Shown in pieces: positions 34,901-49,368 of a stretch of DNA of 64,000 bases (within the stretch, counting starts at the first letter, position 1; each line of letters begins with the position of its first letter). The position numbers were made by a program, and so were the translations under genes. The DNA is from Chromobotia macracanthus (Eukaryota; Chordata; Actinopteri; Cypriniformes; Botiidae). The notes under the pieces were generated by a model. That model was not told where the DNA came from, searched no databases, and saw nothing but the letters and a program-made list of their open reading frames with translations. The stretch lies in assembly GCA_036877525.1 (NCBI GenBank), contig JAZGTH010000008.1, forward strand, positions 4,956,501-5,020,500, given 5' to 3'.

Positions 34901-37900
34901 CTCAGTATGTGGGAGGCACGCACGAGGATCGTCCTTTTCTTTGGTCCACATCTCAGTGGGGGAAATGGAGTCCTACCATCATTTTCTGGGAGTGTGTCTG
35001 GAGACAGAATTAGCCACGATGAGAAGTATGTCTTCTTCTTAATGTCTTCTGTCACTCTGGTTGTGTGGGACACTTTGATTTTCATGTGACTGATTAAAAA
35101 TGTAGTGTGTAATTTTGCAGAAGACAATGTGTGTTTGTGTGTGTGTGTGACACACTGTGTGTGTGTGTGTAAGCGGCAGTGTTAATAGACAGTCTCTCTT
35201 AAAGAGGATTAAATGGCTGGGTCACATAGGCAGCCTCATTCATTACTGGGACTAATTTGTTGTGGAAACAAAAATGCCTGAGCAAAAATGTGAAATATTC
35301 TTGTGAATGAACTGGTACTGAAGGGTTTTTTGGCAGGTTTGTTTTGGTGCATTGAACTGTGTAAGCTTGAAAGAGGAACTGTAAATGATGCACTGAGCAC
35401 TTTTTGGTCTGTTTTTTTCTGGATTAATGTCCCCTCTGTACCGAAGACAAAGATTTTTCTGTGATAGCTCAGGTGACATACGGTAATGGAGTATCAACTT
35501 TTATTAAGAGAAAAACAGGAAACAAAAATGACCTGTTGATGTACAATAAGAGTGTAAAGCTTAAATAAATGTAATTAAATTTGGCTTTGGAGGAATTTGG
35601 TGATCACGTCAATATCTTTTCTAAAACTTACTAAGGTGATGTGAGATTACAAGGGTGTATTCTCAGGAGATCTATCACTCCAACAACAAACAGTTTAATT
35701 TGATCTCCATTTAATCTCATTGCTGTTTAAGAGAAACAATTGAGTTATTAAAGATCTCATTTGTTGTCCTATGGGTAGATTGATGTAATGGAAACTTTAG
35801 CACTCATATAACAATGCACTGTAACCAGTTAAAATTTATGAGCTATTGTACAGACAATTTAAAGAACATCCTGTCAGCGTTTTAAATATTCCATCATGTG
35901 CCATTGAGGAAAAGTAAGTTTTAATATGGCAGAAACACATTTATACATTCACTATTTACTATAAATTAAAATGTGCCTGTATTGACGAGGTTATGCACAA
36001 AATAATTGTTCTTATTTTATACAGTCTAGGAATGAGTAATGAAAGACACATGATCAAACAAACACATATGCAAAAACATGACCAAAAACATGCAGACTCC
36101 CATGAGGGCCTCTTTAAAGCATGCAACATAATCATCCCCACCTGTCCAGACTGGGTCAGACAGCTTTCAAAGGCCCACATCTGCACGACATAGTAAACAC
36201 ATACTTTTGTGATTAGTGGTTATTTTTTACCAAACAGTTCAGTTTACTCAAAACTGTTCATTCATTCATGCATTAAAACAAACACTCAAGTTGCATACAT
36301 TCTGTTCAAAATAAAATGCTATTGATTTGCTTGTGTAGTAAGATATTGATTATTTCAGGTGAGGGTCCTAAAATGTTAAGCATTAGACAGGTGTCTGTTC
36401 AGGGCAGATTTTGATTTAGATCCCTGTGTGACGGTTTCCTTTTCCATAGAGATGTGAATTGGCTGGGAATTGGCTGCATGCTGGAATTTATTCTGCCCTG
36501 TTAGATAACAGATCATCCTACAAAATCATACTGCAACACTGCATAAAAAATAATGTATGCTCTTAATTCTATTTTCACACATTTCAATAATTGATGGTAG
36601 GCAACATGCTGCATTTATCCAAGCAGAATTAAAGTGAAACAGATTTCTATGGTTATGCGTAGGTGTATGTGTGCAATAAGACTTCTTACCATCATTTTCA
36701 GTGATTTCTTTTGGCCAGGAAGGCATTTTAAGGATTGAGGTTTTATAATTATTTAAGTGTACCGCCTGAGTCTGGACTGGTCCATATTCTTGAAATCCTC
36801 TGTCACTAATTTATAAAGAGATCTAAAGAAATCTGTGTGGGACAATGTACTGCATATCCTGTGGATGCCCCTCAAAAAGCTGTGGTTGGGGTGGTGTGTT
36901 AAATCTATTGTGTTGATAGTCACTCTTGTGTTTTGTGGAGAGTATGTACAACCACTGATTACTGATACTTCTCACAGTGTGATATTCAGCAGGGAGCCAC
37001 TTTAAACCCCCCAGGTTTGAGGCCAATGATTAAGTTTCATGCTGGATTTGTTTACATTATATTATGCAACAGTGTCTCCAAGCATTGAAGCACTGACCCA
37101 AGTAAAACACAGTAAGAGTATACCGGCATAAAAATATACTGGTATGTGGATTGTATAATTAAGAAAGTTTAATCTGAGATACATTTCAGAAGAAATATTT
37201 GATTTTAAATTCAAATATCAAAAAAGCCAGGAGAAACATCTGCAAGCAGAAGACCATCTTCATTTGCTCTCCATTAATTCTCATTGCTGTTTGGAGAGAC
37301 AAAGGTGATCAAAGAGAAATGTGTAATTTATATTTCCTGTGGGTTGGTATCCAGATACTCTGATGTGGTGTTGGCTCAGTGCAAACAAGCTCAAACAATT
37401 AGCACAATATGGTCATGACTGTCATGGTATACAAAACAAAGACATAATTTTGGGTGTGTCCTGCTCATTATATGATTTCAATATTCCATTGAAAGCCCGA
37501 GTTTTGTAAACTGGTGTACAATGGGAAGGAAGCGCACCACACAATGGCTTGAGCTGAATCTACTGATGTTTGGGGAAATGCTTCTTCATTGTACATAAAC
37601 AAAGCTGCTGTGTTTTAGACAGAATGCGATTCTTTGTTTTGAGTTTGTCTGGGCCAGCAAAGCACCTATCTATAGCTTTGCCACATGGAATAGATTGTAC
37701 TCTAAACCTGCCTTTTACCTACACCAAAGAGCACCTCTTTTGCCCAAACAGATGCTTGTGGAGTAGTTTATACTTCCCCTTCCTCCATGAGCTGGTACAA
37801 TTGTCTTTTTTGGTGCTAAACCTCTGAGAGCACACCCCCAGAGGCAGTGCCAGGCTTCACACTACAGCTGTGGCGAAAACTTCATCAGTCCTGAACTTCT

Positions 37901-40900
37901 TCAAGAGAAAGTCATGTGGCTGGAAAATCTGAGCAGAGACATAAAGAGCTTTTCCACAAATATGCATCTCTCTCTATTGCTTATGCACAGCTGCCTACCT
38001 AGCCAACACGACTGAGGAGACCTGATGAATGATGGTGGAAATTGAACTCTTGTTTCGGCAAACATTGCATTTCTGTCAGAATGAGACTAAAACTGATCGC
38101 ATAAAAACTTAAATCACAATGATCAAGCAAATTAAACCGGTCATAGGTAAAGGACTCGTTGTTGATTGGTTAACATCCTGAGTTAGTCCCTGTTTCAAGG
38201 CTGGTGTATTTAAAGTGTCTTGTGTCAGGTGGGCCGGCCTTGGGTTTGTTCTTGTGATCAATACCAATTCCAATATTGTTCTTAATCTGTTCTTTGATAA
38301 ATGGTGTTGCTGAGGCATTTGTGATGTAAAGATTACATGCTTTTTTGTGATGTTAAGATGGCCTGCTTTGTTTTTTGTGTAAGCAAACTCAGTTTCCTCA
38401 CAAGGAAACTTAAGTTCACAAATTGTTGCCTGGCAACCATTCTGAGTGGACTAGAGGCAGGTAGCGTGTATGTGTTTTGTAAGTTTCAATGATGTAACCC
38501 TACAAATCTTTCCTAAGTGTGCCAATGCACCAGAAACAGCTGTTGTTGATATTGAATTTCCTGCTTCTGACACACTTTTTCAGACTATTTTGTTGAAGGG
38601 TAAAGTGTGTCATTTCTGCACACTGTGCATAAATACTATACTGTGCCAGCATATAGCTGTCTCTGTATATTAGTCTGGGATAGGGAATAGTATTTTAACA
38701 TCCAAATAATTACATATTTGACCTTAAATTGAAATAAGGGGTATTTGGTCTTACTCTGGGGAATGTTTTAACAAAGCAGCCCTGCTTCCCAAAATTCTGT
38801 GGGTCAGAGTGGGATTTGTGGCCTTGTTCTAGTGAATATGCAGACAGTGGATTACTACATGAGTCTGATGCTAACAATGTGTGTGTGTTTCAAGTGAATG
38901 TGTGCCTAAGCCTGTGACTAAAGCAGTTAGGCCCTTTGTTAGATAGAAAGACTGTGCAGACACTCTTACAGCTGAGTAGCCTATAGCATTTTAAGCCTAA
39001 GTGTAAGCATCTTTGTTATGATGCTTACATTGCAAAGTCATCACTATTAATGTACAACACAGAGTATTGATATGTGTTACATTTTTTAAGTTAACTAAAT
39101 AATGCATTATTTTTTATTTTTGTTGTAGTATAAAGCCTTATTTAGCAGACCCCTAGGGGCCGTGGACCCCCTGTTGAAGATCCCTGTGTTCGATTGTTGA
39201 AAGAATTTATGTAAACCTTTCAAACACATGAATTATCCACAGTCAGCAGGTCTACAAAGGAAGAAGTACAAAGTAAGCAGTACACAAGTACAAAGCACAA
39301 AGAGGAAGGAATGGAGAGTGTATCTTTCATGTTGTTGGGAGTGGTCCAGTCATTCCGGTCACTATGACTTTCCTCTGAAGGAGTCCCGACGTCTTATTTT
39401 AACTCACATGTCAATGGCTGTGACTCCACGGCCAGCTGATTACATCTGGCTTTCACATGCTCCTTGACGCACATTGTTCTTCCTTCACAACACACCCCAG
39501 GAGGAAGTGAGTGTGTGTGTGCGACAATGAAACATTACTTAGACACCGATCCTTGGTCTGTGGTCATTGACAAGCTGCTTGTCAAGTATTTTGATTAATG
39601 GTTTCATGATATTAATGGTTTCCATTGGCATAGAGGTAGTTGTAAAATGGACTTCCTGTCTTGAATATATCCTGAACATACCCTGAATATATCCTGATTA
39701 TATTCCAAAATCTTAGTGATAAGTAACTCAACATACATTGTTTGTAGCCCCCAGCAAAATCTCTCACAAGACTATTTATAAAGAGGCTCTGAAAAAGAGT
39801 AGTTCATTTTAAGGAAGTCTTTTGTGTACGTGCACAGAGAAGGGTTTGTTCATCTACAGACTTCATTGGGCTTTGGGGTGACTCTCAGCAGATCAGCAGA
39901 GAATAGTGGCGCTCGAGCGGTCTTTTGAAAAGTCAAGGGCATTAAAGAAAGGCTTGTCTGAAGGAGCGCTTCCCTGATGAACGGATACAACCCAGAAGCA
40001 GTGATAATGTCTAAAGGTCGTCTCTAAGGAAGCAGCTGTACAAGGGAAACTCCTTCCAGAATGAACAATCGCTTTGAGAGGTTGTGCTTCTGATGTCATC
40101 TGTGGACATATTCTTCATCCATCTTCCTTACTGCTGTGCAGACTATTCTGTCTTTAATGTGAGAAATTGGCCAGAGCTTGAAGCAGAAATGGCGCCAGAA
40201 TTTAAAGTGTCAAAAATGGCACCCTTATTTCTCTCTTGTTTTTGTATGTTGTGTAACATTTGATATATTTTGGAATATTCTGCTGGGCTTGGCTACAGAG
40301 GTTATGAGTTTAGTTGGGGTTTGGAAGCTCATAGTTGAGTGTGGTTGAATGTGCTTTATTCTGAGGTGTTTAAAAAAATCATGATTTTGCAGAACATCTA
40401 ATAAAATCTTTTTCTTTCTCTCTCTTTTTCTCTCTCTCTCTCTTTCTCTCTCTTCACAGATGAGATTATGCAGCAGGAGATCAGGCCATTACTGGCTGTT
40501 GACATCATTGAACAACTTCACAGACAGTTTGCTATTCTTTCAGGTGAGAAATCAATATCTATTTGGTCTTACGGCTGTGATAAAGATGACTATAGCTTTA
40601 TTGGGGTCTAATTTCCTGTCCAGATACTCTGAACTTTGACCCTTTCATGTCTGAGGGGATATATGTGGATAAAGATGCTGTGTTGCCAGTTAATTGATTT
40701 AAATGCTGACAAAATCCCTCTACTCTTAGTAACATTATGTTAACACATGATACAATTACTGGCCCTGTGTGTTTCCTAAGAGACTCATTAGCGCTTAGCA
40801 TTATGTTGAAAGAAAGTCTCTGGTTCTTCAAGTGATGAGTAAAAATTGACAAGTATGTTGTCTTTCTGCACATGTTCTCATGAGCATACCTAAGGTCTTT

Positions 40901-43119
40901 ATAATTATTTAGCTGATGCTTTTGTCCAAAGTTCATAAGTCACCCCTTGTTGGGTATAAACTCACACTTTCTAGATTAGCAGTTAAAATCTTTAACCACT
41001 TGACTACACCACCATCATTCTTAATATGTAACAGATGAAAATTAAACATTTACCAAGGCAACCACCACTGATATTAACATGTGTGACAGCTGTTTGCAAC
41101 ACATCTCTGGGCTTAACCTCAGCTTGATCTGTTTACAGTAACCGTATAAATAATTTTGTACTCCAAACCACATTTCTAAGAATTAGCACTTTTAGCACTA
41201 ATTTTGATGTAAAGCAAACTGGGTGGAACAACTTACACACTGAACTGATGCAAGTGGGAGGGACAATGTTAGATATCCTCATCCACACACTCGCTGCTCC
41301 TTGGAGAGCGTTTCCATTCCTTTCCACCTCAGTCAGATCTCCTGAGGCCTGGTCTGGCTCACTCCTCATATCCTTGTCTGCCTCGTCTGCCTTGCACCAG
41401 CCATAAGAACTGCAACAGTTACATAATGTTAGGGTGAAAAACAATCCCAGCCTACTTTGTGGAATCTAGTTAGCTGAAACCTCTTGTCTTGAGTGGTGTT
41501 TTTTAGTCCAGCAGCATGGTGCAGTCCATTAGACTGTAAATCACAGGCCAGGATTCCAGCATTGATTACGGCTAGTCAGGCTTTGCTATTTTTGACTGTG
41601 TATTAGCAGGTGACTGCAGCTTATTCAAATGAACTGTAAATTGCATAGAATTGACTAGAATGGTGGAAGAATGTACTGTACACGATCAGAAGTGATGAAG
41701 GCACTAAATGAAGGCACTATATACAGTTGAGGACAAAATTATTGGCCCCCTATGAAATTTTAGGTTTCCTCAAGATATTCCCAAGTACCTATTTAACAGA
41801 GCAAGGAATTTTTAACACAGCATTTCTGAACGTACTATTTTTCACTAGAAGGACCAAAATATTTATATTTGCACACCAAAACATTGTTATGGAAGAAAAA
41901 GCTAAAATGACTTGAGACAAAGAATTATTGATGCACATAAAACAGGAGAAGGATATACAAAGCTATCCAAGCGTTTCCAAGTCTCAAGAACCGGAGTGAG
42001 AGGTATAATCAGGAAATTCAAAGAAAGCCACACAGTGCAGAACTAGCCTGGCAGAGGTAGGAAGCGAATGATTACTGGTAAGAAAACTAGTGAGAGATGT
42101 GTCTGAAGACCCCAGAACAACTGCCAAGACACTGGAGAATGACTTGGCCACATCAGGAATCATAGTCTCTAAGAAGACCATCACTAGAGCTCTGCACAGG
42201 AATGAACTGCGAGGTTGCAGACCACGAAAAACTCCACTTTTCAAGAAAAGACACCTTCAAGCCAGACTTAAGTATGCTCAGGACAACCTGAAGAAAGATT
42301 ATTCATACTGGAAGCGTGTCTTATGGTCTGATGAGACTAAACTAGAGCTCTTTGGCCACAGAGACACTGCTTACATTGAAAAAAGAAAAAAGGGAGAGGC
42401 ATTCAACCCAAAGAACACCGTCCCCACAGTGAAAAACGGTAGTGGGAGTATTATGCTGTGGGGATGCTTCAGTGCATCTGGAACTGGAAATCTTGTCAAG
42501 GTGGAAGGGATCATGAATAAAGAAAAATATGTGGATATTTTGAAAGAGAACCTTAAGCAGTCAGCAGTGAAACTAGGTCTGAGTCGTCACTTCATCTTCC
42601 AACATGACAACGATCCTAAACATACGTCTCTCTTGGTGAAGAACTATCTCCAGACGAACAAGGTGAATGTCATCGAATAGCCTGCACAAAGCACAAAGAC
42701 TTAAATCCAATAGAATATATGTGGGGTGACCAAAAGAAAAATGTCCATGCCAGAAAACCATCGAATCTGGAGGAACTTGAGAGATTTGCCAAAGAAGAAT
42801 GGGCCAGGATTCCTCAAATGAAGTGTCAGAGACTTGTTGACGACTACAACAAACGACTGCAGGCAGTTATCCAGCAAAAAGGATACACAATTGACTATTA
42901 GAATTTGGGGGGCTAATAATTTTGACCCTGGTAGTTTTTGTGTTTTGTGTAATATTTTCATTTCTGTGTGGAATATAAAATAATGTAAGCTTCCAAAATA
43001 AAATTAGGATGTCTAAAATAGCTGTGTTAATTTTTTTTTGCTCTGGTTAAAAGCACTTTTGAAATACTTTTAAAACAATGACTATTTTGTAGGGGGGCTA
43101 ATAATTTTGTCCTCAACTG

Positions 43120-43155
<36 letters not shown>

Positions 43156-46100
43156 TTCACCGGCCACTTTATTAGGTACACCTGTTCAATTGCTTGGTAA
43201 AAACACAAATTGCTAATCAGCCAATCACATGGCAGCATTTAGCATGCATTTAGGCATGTAGATGTGGTGAAAGACTTGCTGAAGTTCAAACTGAGCATCA
43301 GAATGGGGAAGAAAGGGGATTTAAGTGGCTTTGAACGTGGAATGATTGTTGGTGCCAAACGGGCTGGTCTGAGTATTTCAAAAACTGCTGATCTACTGGG
43401 ATTTTCATGCACAGCCATCTCTAGGGTTTACAGAGAATGGTCCAAAAAAGAGAAAATATCCAGTGAGGGGCAGTTGTGTGGATAAAAATGCCTTGTTAAT
43501 GTCAGAGGTTAGACTGGTTAGAGATGATAGAAAGGGAACAGTAACTCAACCACTCGTTACAACCAAGGCATGCAGAATACCATCTCTGAACGCACAACAC
43601 GTCTAACCCTGAAGCAGATGGGTTACAGCAGCAGAAGACCACACTGGGTGCCGCTCCTGTCAGCTAAGAACAGGAAACGGAGGCTACAATTCATACACGC
43701 TCACCTGAATTGGACATTAGAAGATTGGAAAAATGTTGCCTGGTCTGATGAATCTGTTGTTGTGTGTGTGTGCGATCAGAAAATGTTGCAAAAGTACTGA
43801 TTATTGCTTGTTTGTGGTAACTAATAAATAAACTTAACACATTAATGGTAATGTACAGTGGTCTATCTTTTTTTATTTTATAAACAATAAAAAACAACAA
43901 ACTATTTTTTGTTTACACCTTTTATAAAGGGCCTTTAAGCTGGTTTTATTGTTCATGCACAATTTTAAAACAGTCAATAGTTTATCATCGACACTCCATG
44001 ACTGTGACTGTGTCGCCCCCTTGTGGTTGAAAGAACCGTTTTGATCTTATAGAAGAAGTAATATTTCTCTAAATTAACTCAAAATGTTGATAAATATCTT
44101 CCGGGTTACTGTAGCTCAGCTGCAGAGCATATTGCTAACAGTTTTGTTACTTTTTAGGTTTACAGGTTTCAAGGCAACACAAATACACAAACGTGTGGGA
44201 AGAGAGAAACCAAACAGACTCAAACAGGCTTAAAGACATAGTTCACCTAAAATTAAAACGTGTTCTGTAATTCACAAAAATCAACACATTGTCATAATTT
44301 ATCATTTATTCACTCTCATGTCATTTAAAACTTGTATGACTTTCTTTAAAAAAACCCACAAACTTATTTTTAAATGAATATACCCTTTACTACCTTTAAT
44401 GTAATGAAAGTGAATGGGGACTTGATACTCCAAGTTGCCTTGTCTTAGGAACAGAAGGAAATGTAGTTATCAAAACAGAAAACGTACACATTGACGACAT
44501 TGTGTTAAAATGTTTATTACTTATAATGCTAAATATAATGCTAAAAACAAACAAAGAAGGCAGAAACACACTGATTTAGAAAAAAAAAACTTTTGTAATA
44601 TTCTAATACACAGCATAACATTTCCTCAGGAGGAAGAGGTAAAGATGGAGCACCAATCATCACCTTCCCAGAATTCTCAGGCTTCAATGACGTCTCAGAT
44701 GAGGACTTTGATAACGTTGTCACATACCTAACCAGCATACCAGGGTGAGATTTCACACATTCTTCTTGTTATGTTTAAAATCATAGACAAACAGTAAGTG
44801 TGATCAGTGTCATTGATAATCTGTATGATAGCTGTAGTCACAATTTTAAGTTACATGCATGACCTCAACTTTCTCCACTCCTTCCTTTAGCATGGATGCC
44901 GCTAGCATTGGCTTTGTCATCATCCTGGACCGCAGGAAAGACAAATGGAACTCAGCAGTAGCTTCACTGTCTCGAATAGCGGTTTGTACGAGCTTGATGA
45001 TGTTAGAACATGACATTTAAGATTCTCAATGCAGAGAACAGCAAGATCTCTGTTAGGCCGTTAATTTGAGCTTCTGCAAATTTTCCCATAAGAACAAAGA
45101 CTTTTTGTGATTGAGTAAGTTGTTTCTCAACAACTTATGTAAGTTGTTTCTCAACAACTTATGTTTAAAACCACACAAACTCCACAAAACTTTCCACTGC
45201 CTTGTTGGTGAGAAAACAGTGAGAATCTAACAATGAGAATCACATTCACCCGACAATAAAAATACTGGCATTGTTTGCTCACCTAAATATTATAATTTTA
45301 ATTCTAATTAAGTTGTGCAGAAGGTGGAGGATAAGGTGGAAGGGTTTATGTGGTTTCACAACACTATAGGGTTATTTATATATATAGCAATTATTTTTAA
45401 AATAACACCTTAAGCTTTTCTAACATTTTAATAGCACAGAATGACTGTGCGAACGAATCTTATTTTTAGCTGTTTTCATGTTTTCCATGACCAAAAGGGC
45501 TCCTTTCCAGGAAACTTACAGCTTGTGTTGGTCCTGAAACCATCACGTTTCTTCCAAAGGGCTATCGCTGATGTCAGCATGCGGTTACATCGGGATGACT
45601 TTAAATTGAAGGTACCGGTAAGCATGCTTTCGTCTGTTCGGACCATCAGCACACCTGTTCATTCATTGCATGTTGCGCGCACATCCCTGGGAATGTCTGT
45701 AACCATGATCACTCATCCACTAAATTATTGACACATGGCCTGTCACCCTGTTGTATTATGCATGCGCAAAAGGGTGTTAACATACAGATTGTGTGCAGAT
45801 GATCTTGTCTGCCCTGTGTTTTTAACACCACTGTAGAAGATTCAGGGTACGTTGTTAAAAAGGCATCAGTGAGGTTCTTGCATTGTTCAGGATCAAGACC
45901 ATGTCTATAGTTGCTTGTGTATCATGGTTGATGATAATGCAATGTGTACAATGTAATAAATGCTAACACACTAGTTTGTTTTCATGCCATTGAGCTGTGA
46001 CGTCATATCCATGCATCTGTTACATGCCAGAGCATTATCATCTGATATGACAATGTGATGTGACAATGAGGATTTTAAGCATCTAGGGGTGAAGACACTG

Positions 46101-49100
46101 ATGTAGCCTGTGACATTTTAAAATACACCATTTGAAAAGTTTAGTTAACACTTACAACTGTAAGATTGACACACCAGATATATCTAAGATGTTTGCAGGT
46201 GCATGAGGCACAGGGTTTTTAGTGGTTGTATGTGATAGAGATGGTGTGGATAGATGGTGTCTGTCAAAAACCCCTGTGGCCCTGATAAAATTGCACAGAC
46301 AGCTGTTGTCCTTACATTCAGTGTAGTTTTGCCTGACAACATAAATACAATTTCATACATTATGAGTAGTTTTCATTAATTTCTCTTGTCTTTTAGATTG
46401 TTATGCTAAATTCCCTGTCAGATTTACATGGCTACATTGACAAAGGCCAGCTGACCTGTGACCTTGGGGGAACTCTGGACTATTGCCACAGTCAATGGAT
46501 TCACCATCGCACAGTGAGAAAGACCCTCACACAGTTATTTATTTATTATAAATAAATTAACACTTCCTGAACTGAGGAAGTCATATAAAAGTCATATAAA
46601 AGATTTTTTACAGTAATGTTTTCTAAAGTAAATTTGTATACAGTTGCAAAATAGTAGTGTGGACTTTACTAACACATTTACTGTATCATACAACATGTGT
46701 CAAAATCTCACGTACCTGTCCAAACAAAAAAGACATTCTATTATAAATAAAAAATAAGCTTAGGACCTTATGATTTTTGGGACAGTATTTTTAAAACAAT
46801 GAATTATCATCAATTATCATTTTATTATTTCTTGTAATTATTTCTTTTTAGACTTTATTTTCCATTTTTTATTCTCTGTGCTGATTTTCATTAGATTTGT
46901 TACTATTATTTAAAAAAGCATATTTTAAAGGCAGTACAGCAATTATTTTACATACATTGTAACATTCATTATATACATTTGTTATTATTGTATTTATATA
47001 CATATTACTGAGACTGTGAATGATGTCCCTCAGGCCATAGAGAATTTTGCGTTAACGGTGAAGAGCACAGCACAGATGCTGCAGCAGTTTGGAAGTGACC
47101 TGGCAGAAACAGAGCTTCCCAATGATGTGCAGTGCACCAAAGACCTGCTTATCACACACACTCAGAAACACGACAAACTTAAGGTACAGTAATGCATGAA
47201 ATGGTTGCTGCATATTAGATAGCGGGACAAAAATTGTTCAGATGAACCATTTAAAGTTAAATGTATTCTTTATCAGTTCATTGACTATGGGGAAATGTTT
47301 TTTACCCTGTGGTCTGTATGTTCTGCATTCACCTTTATTTTTAGAGATGTTTCCTGTATGATGTTTTATATATACAGATGTGAAACAAGTCATTCTGTAT
47401 GTTATTTATAATATTCAAAATATTACCTTTCCTTTGAACAGGATGAACTAAAATTGGCTGTAAAACAAGGAAATACTCTACTATCTTGTATCAAAGACCA
47501 AGCCACCAAAACTGAGAACCGCATTCTAAACTCAGATGAGATAGAGAATCAAACGACCGTTGAGAGGTGTGTAATGTACTTATAGGATCCAACAGAAAAT
47601 GAATTCATCTAGCATTTGTATATCCCAGGTCTAAGACAACATGTAAAAGATGTATGTTTTCAATTCATGTTGATTTTCCACTTCAGCCATTTTAAATGCT
47701 CTGCCAGCAGGTTTTAGTACGTTATTTCATGCAATGGACACTTTTATCCAATATAACTTACAGTACATTCAAGGTATATTAGTACATGTTCTCTGGAAAT
47801 CAGACCTTTGACTCTGGTGTTGCCAGTACAGCACCCTTTAATTTGGGCTACAAGAACCATTTATGTAGTTCTTATTACAATTCTGTTGTTATTCTTATAT
47901 TGTGTTATAAGTGTTTGCTTGCTTGTTTTTTCAGGTTGTTAGCGCAGCTTGATGAGACAGAAAATGCATTTGAACAGTTCTGGTCGAGGCATCACCTGAA
48001 GTTAGAGCAGTGCTTACAGTTACGTCACTTTGAGCAGGACTACAAAGAGGTACAGGTGTACTGTATATACAGTAGCTTAAAGTCTATGCATGCTATGAAC
48101 TTGCCAGCCATTGTAGCAAATGTCAGTCCCTCTATCAAGCAGGTTGAAATTGATCTTGTTTTTGTTTTATGTGACAGGTGAAAGTGTCTCTGGATGGCCT
48201 GACGGAGGCTTTACTGGGTCTTTCTGACACTGCAGACTGTGTGACTCGAGTGGAAGATCTACTGGGAGATTTGAAAACACTGGAGGACAAAGCACAGGTC
48301 ACAACACAAGACTAATCTACTGAGAATGAACTCAGTATGAAAATGAAATATTTTATTTAATTAAAACACAGACTATAAAAAAAGAAATATTTTATTTGTT
48401 TAATCTGCATATCATGTGATCATTACACAATGTTAGGCCTACACTATATCAGAAAACAGTGAACTCCTACAAAATGGACAAATATACTATATGTATCAAT
48501 TTAATCTATTGAAATGTGTAATAGTAACAATAGCTGTCAGTATGTAATATACTACTGATAAAAAACTAAAATAGATAAAAAAATATTTTTGAAGTTAGAC
48601 ATGCAAATGTGCCATTAAATTATTGAAATATTATATATAATAGGGAAGCTGTGGGAAAATACAGTATTAAATGTATGTCTCTGTTTTAATATTCAATATG
48701 CAAGTAAAATCAAGTGGCATTTATTTTAAAGAAAGCACAAACACATCACAAAATGTTTGTTAGATTTAAAATGTTAAAACAATAAATGCATTTCTGTCTG
48801 GTTGTCACACATGGGAACTTCATTCACACATTGAAAATTAACATCATGTCACTTGACACCATCTGGTTAGTTCTGAGAAAAGTGAGGTTAGTTCTGAGAA
48901 AAGCTCTAACATAGTGGTCTTCGTCATGGTGCCTGAGATCATCTGGTCTCAAACATAGTGTTAAAAATGTTACAACACTACAATGTTAAGTACTAATTAT
49001 TGTCAAGATACAAAGTCATTATTGATGTTTTGAGATATTTTGTCTTTACTGGACAGGAGAGCTTGGAGAAAGCTCAGCTTCATGCCCAGCATGGTGATCA

Positions 49101-49314
49101 GCTGATACAAAGTAACCACTATGCTGTGGACTCCATCCGGCCCAAGTGTGCTGAACTTCGTCGAATCTGTGACGACTTCAGCAATGAGGCCAAAAAGAAG
49201 CGTGACATTTTAAATAAAACACTTGAAATCCACAAACGAATCGATGAGGTCAGTGAAATATTTCGGCATTACCACTTGCTAGGTGAAACGTTTATATATA
49301 TATATATATATATA

Positions 49315-49368
<54 letters not shown>

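Larger units (their letters stand above)
29045..40459 (+). other. mcf2l2 intron 1 (11.4 kb)
   Basis: Long AT-rich intron. It contains a palindromic ETS-type site (29552-29583), a 14-bp tandem duplication (31547-31574), a 'gttgct(a)agg' minisatellite relic (32250-32362), a candidate alternative first exon (33516-33531), CA and GT microsatellites (34375-34399, 35126-35171), and a long CT-rich tract (about 40409-40456) forming the acceptor of exon 2. I find no other gene. Short open frames such as 33191-33535 and 34837-35127 have no recognisable product. Confidence 0.55.
40460..46513 (+). other. mcf2l2: mcf2l2 exons 2-6: Sec14/CRAL-TRIO-like domain
   Basis: These exons encode residues 28-203. 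Visible family blocks are EIMQQEIRPLLAVDIIEQLH, GGRGKDGAPIITFPEFSGF, VTYLTSIPGMDAASIGFVII, LDRRKDKW, FPGNLQLVLVLKPSRFFQRA, IVMLNSLSDLHGYIDKGQLT and DLGGTLDYCHSQWI. In Dbl-type GEFs this lipid-binding-type domain affects membrane targeting and autoinhibition. Exon 2 is preceded by an unusually long CT-rich tract. Confidence 0.88.

Noticed and set aside
34837..35127. Overlapping open frames on both strands in mcf2l2 intron 1
   Set aside because: Long on both strands simply because stops are few locally; no recognisable protein and no convincing splice sites.
42090..42680. 196-codon open frame that could be taken for a host gene
   Set aside because: It is the central part of a Tc1-like transposase, bounded by inverted repeats and TA duplications and broken by stops and frameshifts.
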